Of a stretch of DNA of 64,000 nt, positions 49,701 to 55,482 are shown in pieces; position 1 is the stretch's first letter, and each line of letters starts with the position of its first letter. A program made the position numbers and the translations under genes. Where the stretch lies: NCBI GenBank assembly GCA_032209605.1, contig JASFXZ010000014.1, positions 7,150,912 to 7,214,911 of the forward strand, in the 5' to 3' direction. The stretch comes from Mactromeris polynyma. Its lineage: Eukaryota; Mollusca; Bivalvia; Venerida; Mactridae. Under the pieces are notes generated by a model. It made no database searches. It was given only the letters and a program-made list of their open reading frames with translations, and was not told the DNA's origin.

Positions 49701-52569
49701 CTGATAGTTGATGTTTTGGAGCATTTTGGACACTGATAGTTGATGTTTTGGAGCATTTTGGACACTGATAGTTGATGTTTTGGAGCATTTTGGACACTGA
49801 TAGTTGATGTTTTGGAGCATTGTGGACACTGATAGTTGATGCTTTGAAGCATTGTGGGCTCTGATAGTTGATGTTTTGAAGCATTATGGGCTCTGATAGT
49901 TGACGTTTTGAAGCATTGTGGGCTCTGATAGTTGATGTTTGGGAGCATTGTGGGCTCTGATAGTTGATGTCTGGAGCATTGTGGGCTCTGATAATTGATG
50001 TTTTTGAGCATTGTGGGCTCTGATAGTTGATGTTTGGGAGCATTGTGGGCTCTGATAGTTGATGTCTGGAGCATTGTGGGCTCTGATAGTTGATGTTTTG
50101 GAGCATTGTGGGCTCTGATAGTTGATGTTTGGGAGCATTGTGGGCTCTGATATTTGATGTTTTGGAGCATTGTGGGCTCTGATAGTTGATGTTTTGAAGC
50201 ATTATGGGCTCTGATAGTTGATGTTTTGAAGCACTGTGGGAACTGATAGTTGATGTTTGGGAGCATTGTGGACTCTGATAGTTGATGTTTTGAAGAATTT
50301 TGGACACTGATAGTTGATGTTTTGGAGCATTGTGGGCTCTGATAGTTGATGTTTTGAAGCATTTTGGACACTGATAGTTGATGTTTTGGAGTATTGAGGG
50401 CTCTGATAGTTGATGTTTGGGAGCATTGTGGGCTCTGATAGTTGATGTTTAGGAGCATTGTGGGCTCTGATAGTTGATGTTTGGGAGCATTGTGGGCTCT
50501 GATAGTTGATATTTGGGAGCATTGTGGGCTCTGAAAGTTGATGTTTGGGAGCATTGTGGGCTCTGATAGTTGATATTTGGGAGCATTGAGGGCTCTGATA
50601 GTTGATATTTGGGAGCATTGAGGGCTCTGATAGTTGATGTTTGGGAGCATTGTGGGCTCTGATAGTTGATGTGTTGGAGCATTGCTGACACTGATAGTTG
50701 ATGTTTGGGAGCATTGTGGGCTCTGATAGTTGATGTTTTGGAGTATTGAGGGCTCTGATAGTTGATATTTGGGAGCATTGTGGGCTCTGATAGTTGATAT
50801 TTGGGAGCATTGTGGGCTCTGAAAGTTGATGTTTTGGAGTATTGAGGGCTCTGATAGTTGATGTTTGGGAGCATTGTGGGCTCTGATAGTTGAAAGTGAC
50901 CCACTTTACTGTATTAACCTATGGAGTCTTTGTGAAATCTGTACATTGATACTGTTGTACAAGGTGCTATACTTTACTGTATTAACCTATGGAGTCTGTG
51001 TAACATCTGTACAGTGATACTGTTGTACAAAGGTGCCCCACTTTACTGTATTAACCTATGGAGTCTGTGTAACATCTGTACAGTGATACTGTTGTACAAA
51101 GGTGCCCCACTTTACTGTATTAACCTATGGAGTCTGTGTAAAATCTGTACAGTGATACTGTTGTACAAAGGTGCCCCACTTTACTGTATTAACCTATGGA
51201 GTCTGTGTAACATCTGTACAGTGATACTGTTGTACAAGGTGCTATACTTTACTGTATTAACCTATGGAGTCTGTGTAACATCTGTACAGTGATACTGTTG
51301 TACAAAGGTGCCCCACTTTACTGTATTAACCTATGGAGTCTGTGTAAAATCTGGACAGTGATACTGTTGTACAAGGTGCTACACTTACTGTATTAACCTA
51401 TGGAGTCTGTGTAACATCTGTACAGTGATAATGTTGTACAAGGTGCTACACTTTACTGTATTAGCCTATGGAAGATGTATATAAAACCTACACAATCCCA
51501 GGATCATCTGTGTAACATCTGTAAAGTGATACTTTACTAGCTCATGTATGTCACAATATCACAGTGTACATACATATGAAATTTATTAGTAATAAATATG
51601 TCATTCATTTTTGAATTCTTAAGGAATAAAAAATAGTAACAACATGAGTGAAAAATTTTCAGTAAAAATGACAAGAAGTATTAATACAAACCACAATTGA
51701 AGAAATAGTAACGATTAAGTGTTACACTGAATGTAAAGGGGAATACTACAATTGCACTCACCAAGGAAAGCCGGCGACTTGTCTTTCGGAACATGATTGT
51801 CTATATAGGTAGTCCCTAAGGTAAAAATAGGGGTTCCACCAGTCCCTATTAATATCTGTGCCGTAATAAGTATAAGAACATACACAAGGTTGCCAGCGTT
51901 TTTGTCAATACAATTTGCATCATCGTGTCTCGAAGTCACTATACGACAAATATTTTCGTCAGTTGTGTTTGATATAATACCTTGATGAACTGTGTACTTT
52001 TTAGCAATGATATGCGGTAATGCAAATAGAAGAGCACCAAATCCCATAAGTATAATGCCTGTCCCGATCCAGCGGGGAATGTGGCGTCGTCCACCAAAGT
52101 ATGAAATAAATATCACAGCGACTAAACTCCCGAACTCGTACGAGGCAGCAATTAGGCCCGATATCGAACTTCCGATCTCAAATCGTTTTTCAATAGTTGT
52201 TATCACACTGTTCAAGTATCCCGTTGACAATGTTCCCGACATGGTGATTAAAAGACACATCATTATTACAAATAATTTGATATTCGCACAACACTGGATA
52301 CATTTCGGACGAAATTTACCGATGCCACATTGGCGGTCATCCATTGATTGAATTTGACACAATTGATCATCTATAATCACATCCTTCTCTGTTCCACCTT
52401 TTAATAGTCTTGACCCACTGCTGACTGAGTATCCACTAGTTGAACTTTCAACACCTAATGACCTCTGACCTAAACTTTGACCTCCAGGAGTAGAGGTCAT
52501 ATCTTGTAGCTGAGTAAACACAACCTGACCTTTACACTGAAGATCAATGTGACCTGGTCGCTTTGCCAT
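10551..52569 (-). CDS. SLCO4A1-like: Organic anion transporter polypeptide (OATP/SLCO family, SLCO4A1-like), 11 coding exons
   Basis: This gene encodes a predicted plasma-membrane, sodium-independent transporter of amphipathic organic anions; that role is family knowledge and the substrates cannot be read from sequence. Exons at 51762-52569, 49119-49442, 33658-33822, 26260-26340, 24501-24618, 22466-22658, 19358-19542, 17932-17996, 12609-12737, 11957-12057 and 10551-10799 join in frame to 805 residues, within the usual OATP range. Predicted membrane spans lie near residues 98-120, 136-158, 166-188, 226-250, 270-293, 313-336, 391-413, 433-450, 464-482, 597-618, 633-655 and 691-711. The signature HPRWIGAWWGGF is at 308-319, with H where most members have D. 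The loop between spans 9 and 10 has ten cysteines (518, 522, 524, 533, 544, 548, 568, 570, 591, 595). NxT sequons are at 201, 513 and 564. SGLIAASYE and ISYFGG near residue 140-160 resemble SLCO4A1, so subfamily placement is tentative. The start is the first in-frame ATG, in strong context (ACCATGG); an in-frame TGA lies upstream at 52669-52671. Confidence 0.93.
11197..11966. repeat. 43-bp minisatellite made from the exon 10/intron 10 splice junction
   Basis: About 17 units of 43 bp fill the start of intron 10. On the minus strand each unit contains CCTTTCT|GTGAGTACAT, a copy of the last seven bases of exon 10 and its donor (real site CCTTTCT|GTAAGTACAT). The true donor sits at the right-hand end of the array. 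Units differ by single bases, and nearly all keep GTGAG. Confidence 0.9.
11957..12057 (-). CDS. SLCO4A1-like: SLCO exon 10: span 12
   Basis: The exon encodes residues 690-723. Hydrophobic span 12 (TLFTIVWFLI) is followed by a basic stop-transfer segment, RRKNKQ. The acceptor is ATTTTCAG. The donor is CTTTCT|GTAAGTACAT, which has a non-consensus T at -1. The phase is 1 in and 0 out. The final seven exon bases and the donor are also present in each unit of the adjoining 43-bp array, so this donor is followed by many near-identical competitors. Confidence 0.92.
12609..12737 (-). CDS. SLCO4A1-like: SLCO exon 9: span 11 end and last extracellular loop
   Basis: The exon encodes residues 647-689. 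YIPAPMVFGHIIDSACLLW and the following CGGNGSCLLY match the strongly conserved IPGPI-FG-IID-ACLLW and CG--G-C--Y blocks of OATPs. The acceptor is TTTTTCAG and the donor is GTTG|GTAAGT. The phase is 1/1. The intron between this exon and exon 8 holds the 24-bp array. Confidence 0.94.
12752..13225. repeat. Dispersed repeat, family G, copy 1
   Basis: Begins AACAAGAGGGTCATGATGGC and ends near GAAATGGATGATCGACTGAC. The right half (CCTTGACCTTTGACCCTCAG, AGAGGGTAATTCAGTTATTG) matches 44815-44970. It lies in intron 8, next to exon 9. Confidence 0.7.
13226..14131. other. Intron 8, no recognised feature
   Basis: Ordinary AT-rich intron sequence without a second coding signal. Confidence 0.5.
14132..16040. 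repeat. 24-bp minisatellite, about 79 units (intron 8)
   Basis: The unit is AGGCCCAGTACTAGAACCTC plus four bases. Main variants are CAGG or CATG at the start and CACT or AACT at the end, with local blocks of one type. AGTACT is a self-complementary core in nearly all units. The last units before 16040 are more diverged (GAGTCTAACTAAGGA). Because 24 is divisible by three, frames on both strands stay open; these are not genes. Confidence 0.95.
16041..17931. other. Intron 8, no recognised feature
   Basis: AT-rich intron. A stretch near 16140-16200 resembles the pyrimidine-rich part of family C elements, but no ends were found. Confidence 0.45.
17932..17996 (-). CDS. SLCO4A1-like: SLCO exon 8: start of span 11 (65-bp micro-exon)
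   Basis: This short exon was found by looking for the expected sequence between exons 7 and 9. It encodes RSVREEERCFALGMQFVILR and two more residues (625-646), where RSFALG-x-Q is the family pattern. The acceptor is AATTTGCAG and the donor is TTTG|GTAAGA. The phase is 2 in and 1 out and fits both neighbours. Cys replaces the usual Ser before FALG. Confidence 0.92.
18364..18591. mobile_element. hAT-like MITE, family F, copy 2
   Basis: Ends CAGGGCT/AGCCCTG; internal sequence (AGCCTGATGTCCCGGACAAG, CAACAGTTGAGTTC) matches the copy at 7033-7354. ATAAT occurs at both flanks. It lies in intron 7. Confidence 0.7.
18592..19357. other. Intron 7, no recognised feature
   Basis: Non-coding intron sequence. 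A donor-like GTGAGT near 18638 (minus) has no convincing exon beside it. Confidence 0.45.
19358..19542 (-). CDS. SLCO4A1-like: SLCO exon 7: end of extracellular loop and span 10
   Basis: The exon encodes residues 564-624. It starts NFTGCSC, with a sequon and two loop cysteines, continues with GPCKSTC (cysteines 591 and 595), and then runs into span 10. It ends MPILMVTLR, matching the conserved P-x(n)-LR at the end of this span in OATPs. The acceptor is TTTCAG and the donor is CTCAG|GTATGA. The phase is 0 in and 2 out. Confidence 0.93.
19857..21110. mobile_element. Inverted-repeat element swollen by an internal 72-bp array (intron 6)
   Basis: The left part reads AAAACCTCAACAATAAGACC; the right end reads TGGTCTTCAAATGAGGTTTC then ACTGTA, an imperfect inverse. 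Between them the element's own subterminal sequence (TATTGAGGTGGTCTTACTAT) has been multiplied. Confidence 0.5.
20278..21094. repeat. 72-bp tandem array, about 11 units (intron 6)
   Basis: The unit contains TTTCGAGGTGGTCTTATTAT and ACTTGAAATCATGATCTTAA. The spacing is exactly 72 bp between successive TTTCGAGG sites (20341, 20413, 20485). One unit near 20701-20760 has a replaced half. Confidence 0.92.
21671..22416. mobile_element. TTAA-flanked inverted-repeat element (piggyBac-like ends)
   Basis: TTAA occurs at 21667-21670 and 22417-22420, immediately outside AGACGTATCC and its inverse GGATACGTCT. TTAA duplication is the hallmark of piggyBac-type insertion (established). The left terminal motif recurs inside at about 21747. 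A diverged pair of blocks (GCAAGGTGACCT...TTTTTATTTCATATT) occurs near 22125 and 22294. No transposase frame. Confidence 0.6.
22466..22658 (-). CDS. SLCO4A1-like: SLCO exon 6: Kazal-like extracellular loop, first half
   Basis: The exon encodes residues 499-563. It holds six of the ten conserved loop cysteines in the pattern C-x3-C-x-C-x8-C-x10-C-x3-C. EPICGINGLTYFSPCHAGC is the diagnostic OATP/Kazal core. A possible N-glycan site is N513. The acceptor is CTTTCAG and the donor is ATG|GTAACA. Phase is 2 in and 0 out. The frame runs open for about 30 codons past the donor, but exon 7 supplies the next conserved residues exactly. Confidence 0.92.
22659..23347. other. Intron 5, no recognised feature
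   Basis: Non-coding, lying between exon 6 and the 49-bp array. Confidence 0.5.
23348..24499. repeat. 49-bp minisatellite abutting the exon 5 donor, about 23 units
   Basis: The unit contains TACTGAGGTATCACCGCACC followed by AACTTTGCTCAGGACCAACT. On the minus strand the array begins inside the donor: the real site reads CAGGTAAGTTGGTGCGG, and units read AGCAAAGTTGGTGCGG, so +3 onward is shared while GT is lost. One shortened unit near 23650 reads ATGGTAAAGTTGG and regains a donor-like GT. Confidence 0.92.
24501..24618 (-). CDS. SLCO4A1-like: SLCO exon 5: span 9
   Basis: The exon encodes residues 460-498. The hydrophobic span ends in FFFFLGCDN and is followed by IAGATFPY, the typical OATP sequence leading into the large extracellular loop. 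The acceptor is TTTTTGTAG and the donor is AACAG|GTAAGT, a strong site. The 49-bp tandem array of intron 5 begins at donor position +3, so the splice site directly abuts the array. The phase is 1 in and 2 out. Confidence 0.93.
24701..24769. mobile_element. TA-flanked hairpin MITE, family H, short copy
   Basis: CAGTCAAACCTGT at the left and its inverse ACAGGTTTGACTG at the right, with TA on both outer sides, as in Tc1/mariner-derived MITEs. Inner GACCAC/GTGGTC also pair, so almost the whole 69 bp folds on itself. It lies about 80 bp upstream of the exon 5 acceptor (minus strand). Confidence 0.8.
24770..25334. other. Intron 4, no recognised feature
   Basis: AT-rich non-coding sequence. Confidence 0.5.
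25335..25505. repeat. Dispersed repeat, family E, right-end fragment
   Basis: CTGTGAAGTTTG, ATCCATTCAGT and GATGTTGTTT, then a GGAAGACGCACGACG stretch, follow the same order as the right part of 5306-5960. Intron 4. Confidence 0.55.
25506..26259. other. Intron 4, no recognised feature
   Basis: AT-rich intron sequence up to the donor of exon 4. Confidence 0.5.
26260..26340 (-). CDS. SLCO4A1-like: SLCO exon 4: span 8
   Basis: The exon encodes residues 433-459 (GGIAIPGAVFG, then GGFLLKRFQMGLK), the glycine-rich span 8 and its basic cytoplasmic end. The acceptor is TTGTAG. The only donor that keeps the frame with exon 5 is AAAG|GTTGGT. A more consensus-like GTAAAT starts 4 bp further on, but using it would shift the frame. 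The phase is 1/1 and the exon is 81 bp. Confidence 0.9.
26531..26751. repeat. 33-bp minisatellite, about 7 units (intron 3)
   Basis: The unit is TGAGGAGACTGCTGTCACAG followed by AATGTCCATATCT; the only common change is ACTG/ACAG. It is the smallest and most uniform array in the gene. Confidence 0.93.
26914..31952. repeat. 41-bp minisatellite, about 123 units (intron 3)
   Basis: The unit is CTATAGAAATGTCTGGTATG followed by ACTTGATGGAGTTATATCCAA. A few two-state positions vary (GTCTG/GACTG, TATG/TGTG, TCCAACT/TACAACC, GTTA/GCTA). Rare variants are shared in blocks: the GATTGAG series at 29121 recurs at 29613, 492 bp (12 units) away. Edge units at both ends are more diverged. Confidence 0.96.
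32230..33575. repeat. 145-bp satellite-like array, 8-9 units (intron 3)
   Basis: The motif GCCGGAAA recurs at 32386, 32531, 32676, 32821, 32966, 33111, 33256, 33401 and 33546, always exactly 145 bp apart, although units differ at many bases. Every preserved unit has TGACCTTGACCT, CAATCCCAAGCGAG (or close) and CACCAAGTTTGATGTCAATA (or close). A CCCG-rich run follows at 33573-33595. The right edge is about 80 bp from exon 3. Confidence 0.93.
33658..33822 (-). CDS. SLCO4A1-like: SLCO exon 3: span 7 and the following loop
   Basis: The exon encodes residues 378-432. LPRS-x-MSLLKN before span 7, then FLPKYIETQFG and SASLFTG-type residues, is the standard OATP order (FLPKFLE-QFGLSAS in relatives). 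The acceptor is ACTTTCAG; the donor G|GTTTGT is weak. It is an isolated 165-bp exon between a 15.3-kb intron upstream and a 7.3-kb intron downstream, both filled with tandem repeats. The phase is 1/1, so skipping it would keep the frame but remove span 7. Confidence 0.93.
34041..38484. repeat. 45-bp minisatellite, about 99 units (intron 2)
   Basis: The unit is CAGTACTCAGCATGATTCAT followed by GGACTGAGAACACTTGGTTATCAAC. Spacing stays a multiple of 45, so almost no indels occurred. Three frames are open across long stretches because the unit is 15 codons without a stop; a single TAT to TAG change near 36509 splits the longest. The marker CAATTGGTTA at 35331 recurs at 36636, 1305 bp (29 units) later, with matching neighbours. 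Confidence 0.96.
38485..38971. other. Intron 2, no recognised feature
   Basis: Non-coding spacer between two arrays. Confidence 0.5.
38972..40273. repeat. 32-bp minisatellite (ACTAGTTAAACTC type), about 40 units (intron 2)
   Basis: The unit is CTAGTTAAACTCTTTGATAT followed by TAGGATGCTCAA. Variants (ATATAAGG with CTAAA, CAAATAG) come in runs. The rare unit ACTCCTTGATATTAGGACTC occurs at 39121 and 39761, exactly 640 bp (20 units) apart, with the same following units. Confidence 0.95.
40274..41300. other. Intron 2, no recognised feature
   Basis: AT-rich non-coding DNA with a short C run near 40554 and ATA repeats. Confidence 0.5.
41300..41790. repeat. Tandem copies of a roughly 150-bp dispersed repeat, family I
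   Basis: GTGTTAACAAG recurs at about 41318, 41453, 41607 and 41760, with TTTGACCC, GATGACCCAG and TTCAAACTTGACCTAG between. A single related copy lies at about 56905-57087. Typical of dispersed invertebrate repeats with many indels. Confidence 0.7.
42719..43022. repeat. Dispersed repeat, family J, copy 1 (intron 2)
   Basis: Begins AACAAGAAATATCTTGAGAT, continues ATGCCGAGATGTTACAA, GATTTCGGTAA and ATCAAAAGGTTAAC, and ends CAGCTGCACC. The same motifs in the same order occur at 47116-47286 and 56621-56894. Confidence 0.8.
43496..43565. repeat. 70-bp near-perfect hairpin
   Basis: Two 28-bp arms (CCTGTCTGTGATTCATATAA... and its inverse) with one mismatch enclose a 14-base loop GAGGCGTTAGCCGA. 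This may be the end of a larger element: CATATACCCTGTCA recurs at about 43572 and 44156. No coding potential. Confidence 0.8.
43566..44814. other. Intron 2, no recognised feature
   Basis: Non-coding; possibly part of an element bounded by the hairpin at 43496 and the ATACCCTGTCA copy near 44160. Confidence 0.4.
44815..44970. repeat. Dispersed repeat, family G, copy 2 (intron 2)
   Basis: CCTTGACCTTTGACCCAGTG, GTTCATCTACT and GGCCAAAGGGTACTTGAGTT match the family G copy at 12752-13225 in order. A further repeat-like tail rich in ACGGACGAACG ends near 45310. Confidence 0.65.
44971..46091. other. Intron 2, mostly unrecognised
   Basis: Apart from the repeat tail near 45190-45310, I see no feature. 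Confidence 0.45.
46092..46640. repeat. Dispersed repeat, family E, copy 2 (intron 2)
   Basis: Starts AGAAGGGCCAAGGCGGCCC, then CCTGGCAGTCATG and several repeats of AACATGGCTTGAAGGAATT and TTTTGAAATCA, as in 5306-5960. Internally it is itself periodic (about 110-180 bp). Confidence 0.7.
47116..47286. repeat. Dispersed repeat, family J, copy 2 (intron 2)
   Basis: Shorter copy, AACAAGAAATATCTTGCCCA to CGGCTGCACC. It lacks the ATGCCGAGATG segment of the other copies. Confidence 0.75.
47287..48007. other. Intron 2, no recognised feature
   Basis: CTCCATTATAACACGG near 47430 resembles (inverse) TCGTGTTATAATGGAG near 11167, perhaps ends of one old element family. Otherwise nothing. Confidence 0.4.
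48008..48663. repeat. 50-bp minisatellite, about 13 units (intron 2)
   Basis: The unit is AAGGCTCTACCCTAGCACTT followed by CATGTAAGTGATCACCATGC and TGACTTATAC. Differences are few (GTAAG/ATAAG, GAGATC/GTGATC). Confidence 0.95.
48916..49104. mobile_element. TA-flanked MITE, family H, longer copy, 14 bp from a splice donor
   Basis: CAGTCAAACCTGTGTTAAAG at the left and CAGGTTTGACAG at the right, with TA outside. The interior repeats AAAGACCAC several times. The 69-bp copy at 24701 looks like an internal deletion of this form. It ends 14 bp inside intron 2 from exon 2. Confidence 0.8.
49119..49442 (-). CDS. SLCO4A1-like: SLCO exon 2: spans 5-6 and OATP signature
   Basis: The exon encodes residues 270-377. 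The acceptor is TTTTCAG and completes an Ala codon; at this position many OATPs have Gly. GPVVGYALG marks span 5. The family signature RWIGAWWGGF (310-319) sits at the mouth of span 6. A charged cytoplasmic loop rich in E and K follows (341-377). The donor G|GTATTT is weak, and only 14 bp into the intron lies a small inverted-repeat element (48916-49104). Intron phase is 1 at both ends. Confidence 0.93.
49617..50894. repeat. 32-bp minisatellite (GAGCATTGTGGGCTC type), about 40 units (intron 1)
   Basis: The unit is TTGATGTTTTGGAGCATTGT followed by GGGCTCTGATAG. Types GGGCTC and GGACAC, and TTTTGG and TTTGGG, are clustered. Several units are one base short, which breaks the frames. Four overlapping open frames on the minus strand are by-products. 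Confidence 0.95.
50903..51478. repeat. 69-bp minisatellite, about 8 units (intron 1)
   Basis: The unit contains TTTACTGTATTAACCTATGG and CATCTGTACAGTGATACTGT. The main variant replaces AAAGGTGCCCCAC by AAGGTGCTATAC. It starts within about 10 bp of the end of the 32-bp array. Confidence 0.93.
51762..52569 (-). CDS. SLCO4A1-like: SLCO exon 1 (coding part): N-terminus to span 4
   Basis: The exon encodes residues 1-269 and one extra base. The first 95 residues are a hydrophilic, Ser/Gly-rich cytoplasmic tail that ends in a short Cys-rich stretch. Spans 1-4 follow, with ERRF-like EKRFEI after span 1, ISYFGG after span 2 and PRWIG before span 3. A loop with a possible N-glycan site (N201) lies between spans 3 and 4. 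The donor is G|GTGAGT (intron phase 1). It is by far the longest exon. Translation could be extended by 32 residues only from a GTG at 52665, which I do not favour. Confidence 0.92.
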
Positions 52570-52687
52570 GGTAACGGAACAGAGTGTTTTCTGATTTAAC
52601 AAACCAATGACCTTGACACTTAAATTCTTAACAGATGACACAAACTTATCATCTCCAGTAGACACATTTCATCAGTTTAAAATCCAT
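52570..52687 (-). other. Probable 5' UTR part of exon 1 with two upstream ORFs
   Basis: Reading leftward on the minus strand, a clean 3' splice signal (TTCTATTCCAG) ends at 52688, so the start codon is likely preceded by about 118 nt of UTR joined to an unseen non-coding exon. The segment holds two short upstream frames: 12 codons from the ATG at 52687 (stop at 52649-52651) and 15 codons from the ATG at 52667 (stop at 52620-52622). Both end before the main ATG. Candidate donors for an upstream exon are GTAAGT-type sites near 53394, 52816 and 54812; I cannot choose between them. Confidence 0.5.
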
Positions 52688-53500
52688 CTGGAATAGAAAA
52701 AAAACCTATTATATAATTATGCTCGTGTCAAGAATAAAGAATTAATCTAGAAAATTAAATGTAATTCTTGATTACTCAAAAATAAGAATACAAACTAAAC
52801 TTCACTAAACTTACTTACATACAAGATTTTGTCTAACAGCAGCATTTAAGGTCAAGGTGATTCAAGTAATGTTGAAGATTGTTTGTAAACACAATTCACA
52901 TCTTGACAATTTCAGGATTCAAAACTCACGATTATTCATCAGAAAAATCCCAGGAACACAAAGAATAGCACTAACTTCCGTGCCTTCCAGACATACAAAT
53001 CTTCAATAGAAAACTTGAAAAACAGACAGAATTTTTTACAATTATTCAAACAAGGAATTCAAACTATTCCATCATAAAACCTATTTCTATTGATCTACAC
53101 TGCATTCTGAGTCAAGCTATAAGTTGTCATTTCATTTCTCAGTTTTAAACTAAAATTATTCAGATATATTTTCATACTTAGTAATACTAAATTCTTAAGA
53201 GGATCAACTGAATAATTAAATTCCAAGGAACTAAATGCCAACTAACATTTTCAAAGACAGCCAGTACCATTAATACAACTGCTGCCTCCAACACCTTAGT
53301 CGACACAAGAGTAAACATGACACTTGGGACCAAAGTAAATAAATTGTTAACCAAACAAAAAATTGGTAACTTACAGGACTAAATAAATAACCACATAATG
53401 GCAAAATAGAGACAATGTGAAACCTGTCATACAAATATTGATCTGAGAGATTCAAGTACTATAGGCTTGGAATGTAAGACCTATCTGTAGAACAGCAAGA
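52688..53500. other. Upstream of exon 1, no recognised feature
   Basis: Intron or promoter region of the SLCO gene. GTAAGT-type donors on the minus strand (near 52816 and 53394) could belong to a non-coding first exon. No TATA or other promoter was identified. Confidence 0.4.
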
Positions 53501-53872
53501 TGGAATGCTATGAGGGGGATGTTGATGGAATGCTACGAGGGGGATGTTGATGGAATGCTATGAGGGGGATGTTGATGGAATGCTATGAGGGGGATGTTGA
53601 TGGAATGCTATGAGGGGGATGTTGATGGAATGCTATGAGGGGGATGTTGATGGAATGCTATGAGGGGGATGTTGATGGAATGCTATGAGGGGGATGTTGA
53701 TGGAATGCTATGAGGGGGATGTTGATGGAATGCTATGAGGGGGATGTTGATGGAATGCTATGAGGGGGATGTTGATGGAATGCTATGAGGGGGATGTTGA
53801 TGGAATGCTTCGAGGGGGATGTTGATGGAATGCTTCGAGGGGGATGTTGATGGAATGCTTCGAGGGGTACGT
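53501..53872. repeat. 25-bp minisatellite, about 15 units
   Basis: The unit is TGGAATGCTATGAGGGGGAT followed by GTTGA. It is almost perfectly uniform; the last units carry TTCGAGG instead of TATGAGG, and one near the start has TACGAGG. Confidence 0.95.
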
Positions 53873-54173
53873 TCATGGTCAACCTGTACGCTATATTATC
53901 ATCATGTATTTCACATTCTTCATTAACAGAATAAAATGAGTTTACCTGGTGACATAAGAAAATGCAGCATCAATGAATTATATAAATGAATTAATTAAAT
54001 TTAAGAAATCCCCACATGGTAGATTCCAGTATTTTTTAGATAAATATCAGTATCTGGAAGTCATACAAATACAAGTAGTCTGGACAGACCTGACTGATTT
54101 ATAAGACACATTATGCCCATCACCATACAACAGTTTATAGCCGCATTTCAGGGTATACGGACTGAATCCCCTC

Positions 54174-54680
54174 CAGACAAAATCCCCTTATCTCATTTTC
54201 CACAAGGCAGACAAAATCCCCTTCATGAATTTTACAAGTAAGACAAAACACCAAGTTCAATGTGGTATAAAACTGATCAAATAAACAAAATAATGTTTCA
54301 ACAGTTTTTGAACATGTTTAACATTAAAACCAAGAAATATCAAAAACCCTCCATTGGATTTGCAGTTTGATGCATGTCATTATTATAATTTTTGCAACAA
54401 TAACAAAGGCAAAGATGAAATACTTAAAGGATGTTATGTCCACTGTGGAAAAAAATATCAGAGGGTGTTTTGTCCTACTTGTAAAATTCATGAAGAGGAT
54501 TTTGTCCTACTTGTAAAATTCATGAAGGGGGTTTTGTCCGCCTTGTAAAATTCATGAAGGGGATTTTGTCCTACTTGTAAAATTCATGAAGGGGATTTTG
54601 TCCTACTTGTAAAATTCATGAAGGGGATTTTGTCCTACTTGTAAAATTCACAAAATGAGCGAAAGGGGATTTTGTCCTAC
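54174..54680. mobile_element. Inverted-repeat element with internal 32-bp array
   Basis: The left arm GACAAAATCCCCTTATCTCA is mirrored at the right by GCGAAAGGGGATTTTGTCC. In the right half the arm sequence GATTTTGTCCTACTTGTAAA plus ATTCATGAAGGG is repeated about six times at 32-bp spacing (54461-54652). Confidence 0.7.
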
Positions 54681-55290
54681 ACTCACATTTCAATACTATA
54701 ACTATCCAACACACATGATTTCACAGGCTTAATTGTGATTGACTAAAGTCGCAAGTCCTGGGTGAACATGGTGTCATGTGTTTTGATTTGGTTGTTCAAA
54801 ATTATAACTTACAGGTAGCTGCGCACAAGTGGCAGGACCAACATCCTCCGTACCAAGGCAATTCATAACATATACATTACTGACTGTAAAAATCTCGTAC
54901 TCATGAATAATTAATGAGGTGATATCCAGCTGCTTAATTGGCTGCATGACACACAGTCCTCATGGTATTGTGACCGGGTGTACCGTCTCTATATCAGTCT
55001 CCTGGGGAACTCGCAATATGGTTAAATAACTACAACAGCTCTTCATTAACTAACATTGTTTATTCAATTGATCAATCTTCTATCATGACTAATGTGAGAG
55101 TTCTAATAAAACAAAACTGATCAACTTGTACTTCCACACCTAACTTAATATTCCTAACTTCCACACCTAACTTTATACTTAACCTAAGTTCCCAACACTC
55201 AAAACTCCCCACTTATGACTTCCACATTCAACTTAAGACTTCCCAGAACTCTCTCTCTGTCTCAAACTTCCCTCCAATTTCTAGCCACAC
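54681..55290. other. No recognised feature
   Basis: A minus-strand CTACCT|GTAAGT near 54812 is one candidate donor for a 5' non-coding exon; otherwise nothing. Confidence 0.4.
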
Positions 55291-55482
55291 CCACATACAT
55301 TCAAGCCTCACTCTCACATACATTCAAGCCTCACTTTCACATACATTCAAGCCTCACTCTCACATACATTCAAGCCTCACTCTCACATACATTCAAGCCT
55401 CACTCTCACATACATTCAAGCCTCACTCTCACATACATTCAAGCCTCACTCTCACATACATTCAAGCCTCACTCTCACATCC
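55291..55482. repeat. 23-bp minisatellite, about 8 units
   Basis: The unit is ACATACATTCAAGCCTCACT followed by CTC. Nearly uniform, flanked by pyrimidine-rich sequence. Confidence 0.93.

Noticed and set aside
49601..50904. Several overlapping minus-strand frames of 150-350 codons
   Set aside because: Shadows of the 32-bp array in three frames. One-base-short units merely switch between them.
52570..52665. N-terminal extension of the transporter from 52665
   Set aside because: The codon there is GTG, preceded in frame by TGA. The ATG at 52569 has a much better context.
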